Notes under the pieces: model-generated
The model's database searches: none
What the model was told of the DNA's origin: nothing
What the model saw: the letters and a program-made list of their open reading frames with translations, nothing else
From: Saprospiraceae bacterium
GTDB lineage: Bacteria; Bacteroidota; Bacteroidia; Chitinophagales; Saprospiraceae
Length of the DNA: 10,506 nucleotides
Direction: 5' to 3'
Assembly: GCA_014379065.1 (NCBI GenBank)
Contig: JACMMM010000271.1
Coordinates: forward strand, 1 to 10,506
Made by a program: the position numbers and the translations under genes
Shown: positions 7,444 through 10,506 of the stretch, one piece after another
How positions within the stretch are numbered: position 1 is the stretch's first letter
How the letters are laid out: each line of letters starts with the position of its first letter

Positions 7444-7513
7444 AACACATAGGCACAGTAGGCCACATAGTTTCATCCACTCTTAGGCTATGTGCCCTAC
7501 GTGCCTATGTGTT
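7444..7513. repeat. 70-bp imperfect palindrome between the TsdA-like and SoxB-like genes
   Basis: Arm 7444-7470 pairs with 7488-7513 with only one bulged base and one mismatch, and the loop is 17 bases. Each arm is itself built from the repeated word CATAGG/CCTATG with GCAC and GTAGG spacers. On the minus strand the hairpin is followed by TTTT before the next gene begins at 7427, so it could act as a terminator or attenuator between the two genes, or as an RNA processing and stabilising element. It is unrelated in sequence to the palindromes at 5670 and 4655. Confidence 0.8.
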
Positions 7514-7537
7514 GAATTCATCTTTCAATTGATGTGC

Positions 7538-8686
7538 TCATTTTTTATAGAAAGCTACAATAGGCTTAAATGGTCCATACTTGTGCTGCGCCTCCGGGAA
7601 GGTATCGGCAAATGGCCCAAAGGGGTGGTCATAAGGCTTTTTCTCGATTTTTGGCCAATCGGTTTTGAGGAATGGGTGCTTCGGGCGCGGCTGTGAGTTT
7701 ACAAAAGCGGCTACGTCCCAGGCTTCATCATCCGTCAATTGTGGGTTCTGATAACTTGCCCCAAAAGGCATATTGGCTTTGACATAGCCCGCAAAACGCG
7801 ACAAACGGAACAAGCCGGCCCCTTCATTGTAACTCTTGTCGCCCCAAAGGGGTGGGTAATTTCGCGGACTATCTGGCATGGGCAACCCCTGCCCGTCGGC
7901 CCCGTGACAGGAGGCGCATTTTTCAGCGTAGATTTTTTGGCCTTTTAACGCATCGGCTGCCCGATTCAGGAAAGGCACTTCTACCAGACCCGCGCCCTTG
8001 GGCTTTTCGCCTTTGGGAACTCCCGTGCCGAGCCATTGCATATAGGCCAGGATGGCCCTCATTTCACGACTGGTGGTGTCGAGCGCTTGTCCATTGAGAC
8101 TGCGTTGGAAGCAATCGTTGATCCGCTTGGGAATGGTTTCGAGCGCACCGGAGCGTGCGCGCATTTGTGGATAAGTGCTTCCTACTGCGGAATAATTGTT
8201 GCCAAACGGTTTGCTGCCAGACTCCAAGTGGCAGTTCTGGCAATTCATCGCGTTGATGCTGGCGGGTCTTACAAGGCCGTTTTCGCCAAAATAGTCCTGA
8301 GTGCGGGCTACAAGATCACGACCATAAGCAATGAGGCTGGCTTCAGGGTCCGTTTTAGCGAGATAAGGGTCAGGAGCCTCCCAGATTTTGTTTTTATCGA
8401 AAACCGGGATAAGACGGGCGCGTGCCTCCGCCACCGTGCTGTTTTTGGTCTTAGCCTCCCAATACCCCGCCGCAACAAGACTGCCGACCATGGCAAGTGC
8501 AAGCGTCCACAGCAACCAACGCACCCGTTGTAAAAAAACGAGTTGCCGCTGAAATTGGCCGCTCAGCACAGGGTCATTGCCAACTTTGCGACGATAGAAA
8601 GACACCGCTCCAATCACCGCAAATACACCTACCACCAAGGCGGCGATGACCAGCCATAGCACAGGGAAATAAACTTTGCTGCCCAT
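7538..8686 (-). CDS. Membrane-anchored diheme cytochrome c, SoxA/TsdA (thiosulfate dehydrogenase) type
   Basis: A 382-residue c-type cytochrome. It begins with two hydrophobic helices (about residues 6-30 and 56-75) instead of a cleavable signal peptide, so the heme domains are probably tethered to the inner membrane facing the periplasm. Heme 1 binds at CQNCH (149-153) and heme 2 at CASCH (257-261). The first domain has the TsdA pattern: NCHLESGSKPF, YPQMRARSG, then RINDCFQRSLNG with Cys192, 39 residues after the heme-1 His, where TsdA has its unusual Cys axial ligand. Heme 2 probably uses Met306 (KANMPFG), followed by DDEAWDVAAFVNSQPRP. TsdA oxidises thiosulfate to tetrathionate or runs in reverse; here the electrons could enter a membrane cytochrome chain. 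The catalytic substrate is inferred. It is followed by the SoxB-like gene after 110 bases with a hairpin. Confidence 0.87.
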   Translation of the reverse strand: MGSKVYFPVLWLVIAALVVGVFAVIGAVSFYRRKVGNDPVLSGQFQRQLVFLQRVRWLLWTLALAMVGSLVAAGYWEAKTKNSTVAEARARLIPVFDKNKIWEAPDPYLAKTDPEASLIAYGRDLVARTQDYFGENGLVRPASINAMNCQNCHLESGSKPFGNNYSAVGSTYPQMRARSGALETIPKRINDCFQRSLNGQALDTTSREMRAILAYMQWLGTGVPKGEKPKGAGLVEVPFLNRAADALKGQKIYAEKCASCHGADGQGLPMPDSPRNYPPLWGDKSYNEGAGLFRLSRFAGYVKANMPFGASYQNPQLTDDEAWDVAAFVNSQPRPKHPFLKTDWPKIEKKPYDHPFGPFADTFPEAQHKYGPFKPIVAFYKK

Positions 8687-8753
8687 AATTTAATCTAAAT
8701 TTTTGGATAGACCCTTAGTAATATAGCCGCATAGCGGCGGCATTTTGGTAGCA

Positions 8754-8783
8754 CAAAAGTGAGAAATAGGTAAGTAGTGCAAC
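8754..8783 (-). promoter_or_regulatory. Candidate Bacteroidota-type promoter for the cytochrome gene
   Basis: On the minus strand, CACTTTTG (8761-8754) is a one-mismatch match to the Bacteroidota -7 element TAnnTTTG, and GTTG (8783-8780) lies 18 bases upstream as a -33-like element. It would start transcription about 60-65 bases before the cytochrome start codon at 8686, in the 155-base gap after the pbpC stop. A short GC hairpin (CCGCATAGCGG, 8728-8738) lies in the resulting leader. The match is by eye only. Confidence 0.3.
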
Positions 8784-8841
8784 GTGATATTTTGTTACGA
8801 AGCATTCTCGAGCCTGATAATAGCCACTAAACTGCTTCTGC

Positions 8842-10506
8842 TCACCGCCCCTTCCCCACAATTTCAAAGGTCTGTTCCAAACGGAAGCCATCGCGGTCTA
8901 CCAGTGCAAGCGTGTGCATGCCTACGGGCGGCTGCAGGGCCATTTGGTGGAAAACGGTGGTAGTGCCAAGGTAATTACCGTCCAAATGCCAGAAAATCTC
9001 TGCACTTCGGGATCGGTGCGCCACTTGAAATACCGTACTACTCAGTTTCCCATCCAAATCAATCGGGACATAAATCCGCGTGGCATGTTTTGGGTAAATG
9101 AGTTGCATTGGCGTTTGACTCTGCGCAGCCTGCGAGCCCTTGCAATCGTCGCGATACGGTGGCGGCGATATATAACCCGGATTTTTTCCCTTGAAATAGT
9201 ATTCTTCGATGGGGGGCAACACAAACCATGGACGATGTTGCATGGCGGCAGGCGATTCGCAATCGCTCGTCACTTGCCATTGTCCCGTGGGGTCCAGGTG
9301 TAGCATTTGGTGGTAGGGGCAAACGGCGGCTTTCAGCGCTGATTTGGGAATCCAGACCGTGTCAGCATCACAAATATCGCTGGCACGAAAACCGCTTTGA
9401 CGGCATACGGCCACTTGCATCATATCGTCGTAAGGTGGGTCAAACCAGCGGCCTTCCTGCGGCAATTGCCCAAAAATCTCGAACAACACCGGGGCTGCCA
9501 TTTCTACCCCCAACAAGCCCGGCCTTCCTTCACCATCGGCATTGCCCACCCAAACGCCCACGGCATAACGCGGCGTCACCCCGGCCGCCCATGCATCACG
9601 GAATCCAAAACTTGTCCCCGTTTTCCAAGCCACTTGTCGGCTGGCACGGAACAGCTCCCATTCCCCGGCACTGTTGGGCCGTTCCACTTCGCGCATAGCT
9701 TCAAAAGTGTACCAGATACTGGCTGCGCTTAGCAATTCAGGACTGGTGATTGGTTTATTGGTGATTGGTTTATTGGTGATCGAAAATCTTGGGGGACGAA
9801 AATCATTGGAAGCATAGCGACCGTTTCGGTCGTAAAAACTACCTAAGCGTCGCGCCATACAAGCGTAGGTGTTGGTGATGTCTATCAAACTGGCTTCAGC
9901 GCCACCGAGTATTAGCGAAAGCCCGTAGTGTGATGGTGGTTTGTTCAGGGTGCTGAGCCCAAGGCGTTGAAGACCGAAGTGAAATTTTTCGAGGCCATAT
10001 TGTTGTAAGAGCAGCACAAACGGCACGTTGAGTGAGCGGATGAGCGCTCTTCGGGCAGGTACAGCGCCATCGTAAGTTTCGTAATAATTTTCGGGACGGT
10101 ATTCTCCGAGTTGGGTTGGGATGTCGTGCAGGAGGCTGTTGGGCAAGATGTCGCCGTTCTCCAAAGCAAGCGCGTAGAGATAAGGTTTGAGAATACTGCC
10201 CGTGCTGCGCGGTGCGGTAAGCACATCCACCGATTCACTGTGATCTTTGCCCGCACCCACCACGTTGCCGACGTAGGCCAGTACCTCGCCCGTTGGCACG
10301 TCAAGGATGACGGCGGCAAGGTTGTGGATGTCGTTGCCCTTATAAATGGCTTGTCGTCTGGCCAAGATTTCCGTGACGCGCTCTTGCAGATTTTTGTCAA
10401 GGGAAGTGTGGTGGCGAAAGGTTGAGTGTTGAGTGTTGAGTGTTGAGTGTTGACCATTGACTGTTTTATCCGCCTTAGGCTTTTTATCCGCCAAAGTCCT
10501 GACGTA
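8842..10506 (-). CDS. pbpC: Penicillin-binding protein 1C, C-terminal part (runs off the right edge)
   Basis: The reading frame is open to the window edge, so only the C-terminal part is seen; the glycosyltransferase domain expected in class A PBP1C lies outside. Counting from an in-frame TTG at 10494 (550 residues, probably not the true start), the transpeptidase domain spans about 35-345 with all three penicillin-binding motifs: SILK with nucleophile Ser100, SLN at 154-156 and KTGTS at 291-295. The PBP1C-specific C-terminal domain (BiPBP_C) covers about 460-548, after a Cys-containing segment (Cys364, Cys375, Cys392, Cys412). It would cross-link peptidoglycan in the periplasm, and PBP1C is often encoded with an alpha-2-macroglobulin, which is not visible here. 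Two tandem repeats interrupt the coding sequence: HSTLNTQHST near residues 16-25 and ITNKPITNKPIT at 239-250. Confidence 0.9.
   Translation of the reverse strand, partial: YVRTLADKKPKADKTVNGQHSTLNTQHSTFRHHTSLDKNLQERVTEILARRQAIYKGNDIHNLAAVILDVPTGEVLAYVGNVVGAGKDHSESVDVLTAPRSTGSILKPYLYALALENGDILPNSLLHDIPTQLGEYRPENYYETYDGAVPARRALIRSLNVPFVLLLQQYGLEKFHFGLQRLGLSTLNKPPSHYGLSLILGGAEASLIDITNTYACMARRLGSFYDRNGRYASNDFRPPRFSITNKPITNKPITSPELLSAASIWYTFEAMREVERPNSAGEWELFRASRQVAWKTGTSFGFRDAWAAGVTPRYAVGVWVGNADGEGRPGLLGVEMAAPVLFEIFGQLPQEGRWFDPPYDDMMQVAVCRQSGFRASDICDADTVWIPKSALKAAVCPYHQMLHLDPTGQWQVTSDCESPAAMQHRPWFVLPPIEEYYFKGKNPGYISPPPYRDDCKGSQAAQSQTPMQLIYPKHATRIYVPIDLDGKLSSTVFQVAHRSRSAEIFWHLDGNYLGTTTVFHQMALQPPVGMHTLALVDRDGFRLEQTFEIVGKGR
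9745..9780. repeat. 15-nt in-frame tandem repeat inside pbpC
   Basis: The unit GGTGATTGGTTTATT occurs twice exactly (9745-9759, 9760-9774) and a third time in part (GGTGAT, 9775-9780). It encodes the ITNKP repeat at about residues 239-250 of the visible PBP1C, in a segment between the SLN and KTG motifs. Copy-number change would add or remove five residues without a frameshift. Confidence 0.85.
10421..10453. repeat. Heptanucleotide tandem repeat (GTTGAGT, 4.7 copies) inside pbpC
   Basis: Four exact copies of GTTGAGT (10421-10448) are followed by a partial copy, GTTGA. On the coding strand this reads as repeated ACTCAAC and gives GQHSTLNTQHSTF in the linker before the transpeptidase domain. 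The unit is not a multiple of three, so gain or loss of one copy shifts the frame. It resembles the short tandem repeats of 7 bases known as STRRs in some bacteria. Confidence 0.88.

Noticed and set aside
7839..7856. Small CCCCAAAGGGG palindrome within the cytochrome gene
   Set aside because: A 4-bp stem in a coding region is expected by chance, and nothing around it supports a function.
8036..8533. 165-codon plus-strand open frame opposite the cytochrome gene
   Set aside because: It lies fully inside the TsdA-like gene, whose two heme motifs prove the minus-strand reading. The plus-strand product has no recognisable features.
9945..10457. 170-codon minus-strand frame beginning within the heptamer repeat, MVNTQHSTLNTQPF...
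   Set aside because: It is the shifted frame of pbpC. Only its first residues resemble the true product because the repeat reads similarly in several frames; the rest has no domain. It illustrates what a slipped repeat would produce, but is not a gene.
10464..10492. 11-bp direct repeat TTTTATCCGCC (10464-10474 and 10482-10492) near the right edge
   Set aside because: It simply encodes the repeated ADKK/ADKT words of the lysine-rich PBP1C linker; it is too short to argue for a separate element.

Overview
The window looks like chromosomal DNA of a member of the Bacteroidota, perhaps a Saprospiria-type environmental bacterium. The reasons are moderate GC content, mostly no Shine-Dalgarno sequences before the genes, one candidate Bacteroidota-type promoter, and many intergenic palindromes and heptamer-type tandem repeats that I associate from memory with such genomes. 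No rRNA, tRNA, CRISPR array, transposase, integrase or phage gene is visible. The taxonomic call is inference.

Layout. At the left is a small PA2169/DUF2383 four-helix-bundle protein (minus strand, 211-693) with a convincing intrinsic terminator behind it. Divergent from it is the only plus-strand gene, a full-length P2-type, Ca2+-ATPase-like cation pump (about 844-3417). The pump converges on an MFS transporter of the MJ1317-like type (minus, 3433-4617), and the two share a hairpin terminator that overlaps the end of the MFS gene. From there to the right edge everything is on the minus strand. In transcription order (right to left) the genes are the C-terminal part of penicillin-binding protein 1C (8842 to past the right edge), a membrane-anchored diheme cytochrome c of the SoxA/TsdA type (7538-8686), a Tat-exported 5'-nucleotidase/SoxB-type metallophosphoesterase (5721-7427), a TauE/SafE sulfite-exporter family permease (4806-5624), and the MFS gene.

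The most interesting block is the co-oriented trio TsdA-like cytochrome, SoxB-like hydrolase and TauE/SafE permease (4806-8686). Each protein alone has a broad or uncertain substrate. Together they suggest a compact periplasmic route for oxidised sulfur compounds: thiosulfate or a sulfur-oxyanion conjugate is oxidised by the cytochrome, sulfonate groups are hydrolysed by the metallohydrolase, and sulfite or another organosulfur anion is exported by TauE. No SoxYZ, SoxAX or SoxCD gene is in the window, so this is a hypothesis.

The second theme is repeats. Each junction in the minus-strand block after the cytochrome carries a different long palindrome (7444-7513, 5670-5717, 4655-4761). Palindromic or tandem repeats also lie inside two genes: a nested palindrome encoding the linker behind the Tat signal of the SoxB-like protein, and a 15-nt and a 7-nt tandem repeat inside the PBP1C gene. 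The heptamer repeat is not a multiple of three and could shift the reading frame if it changes length.
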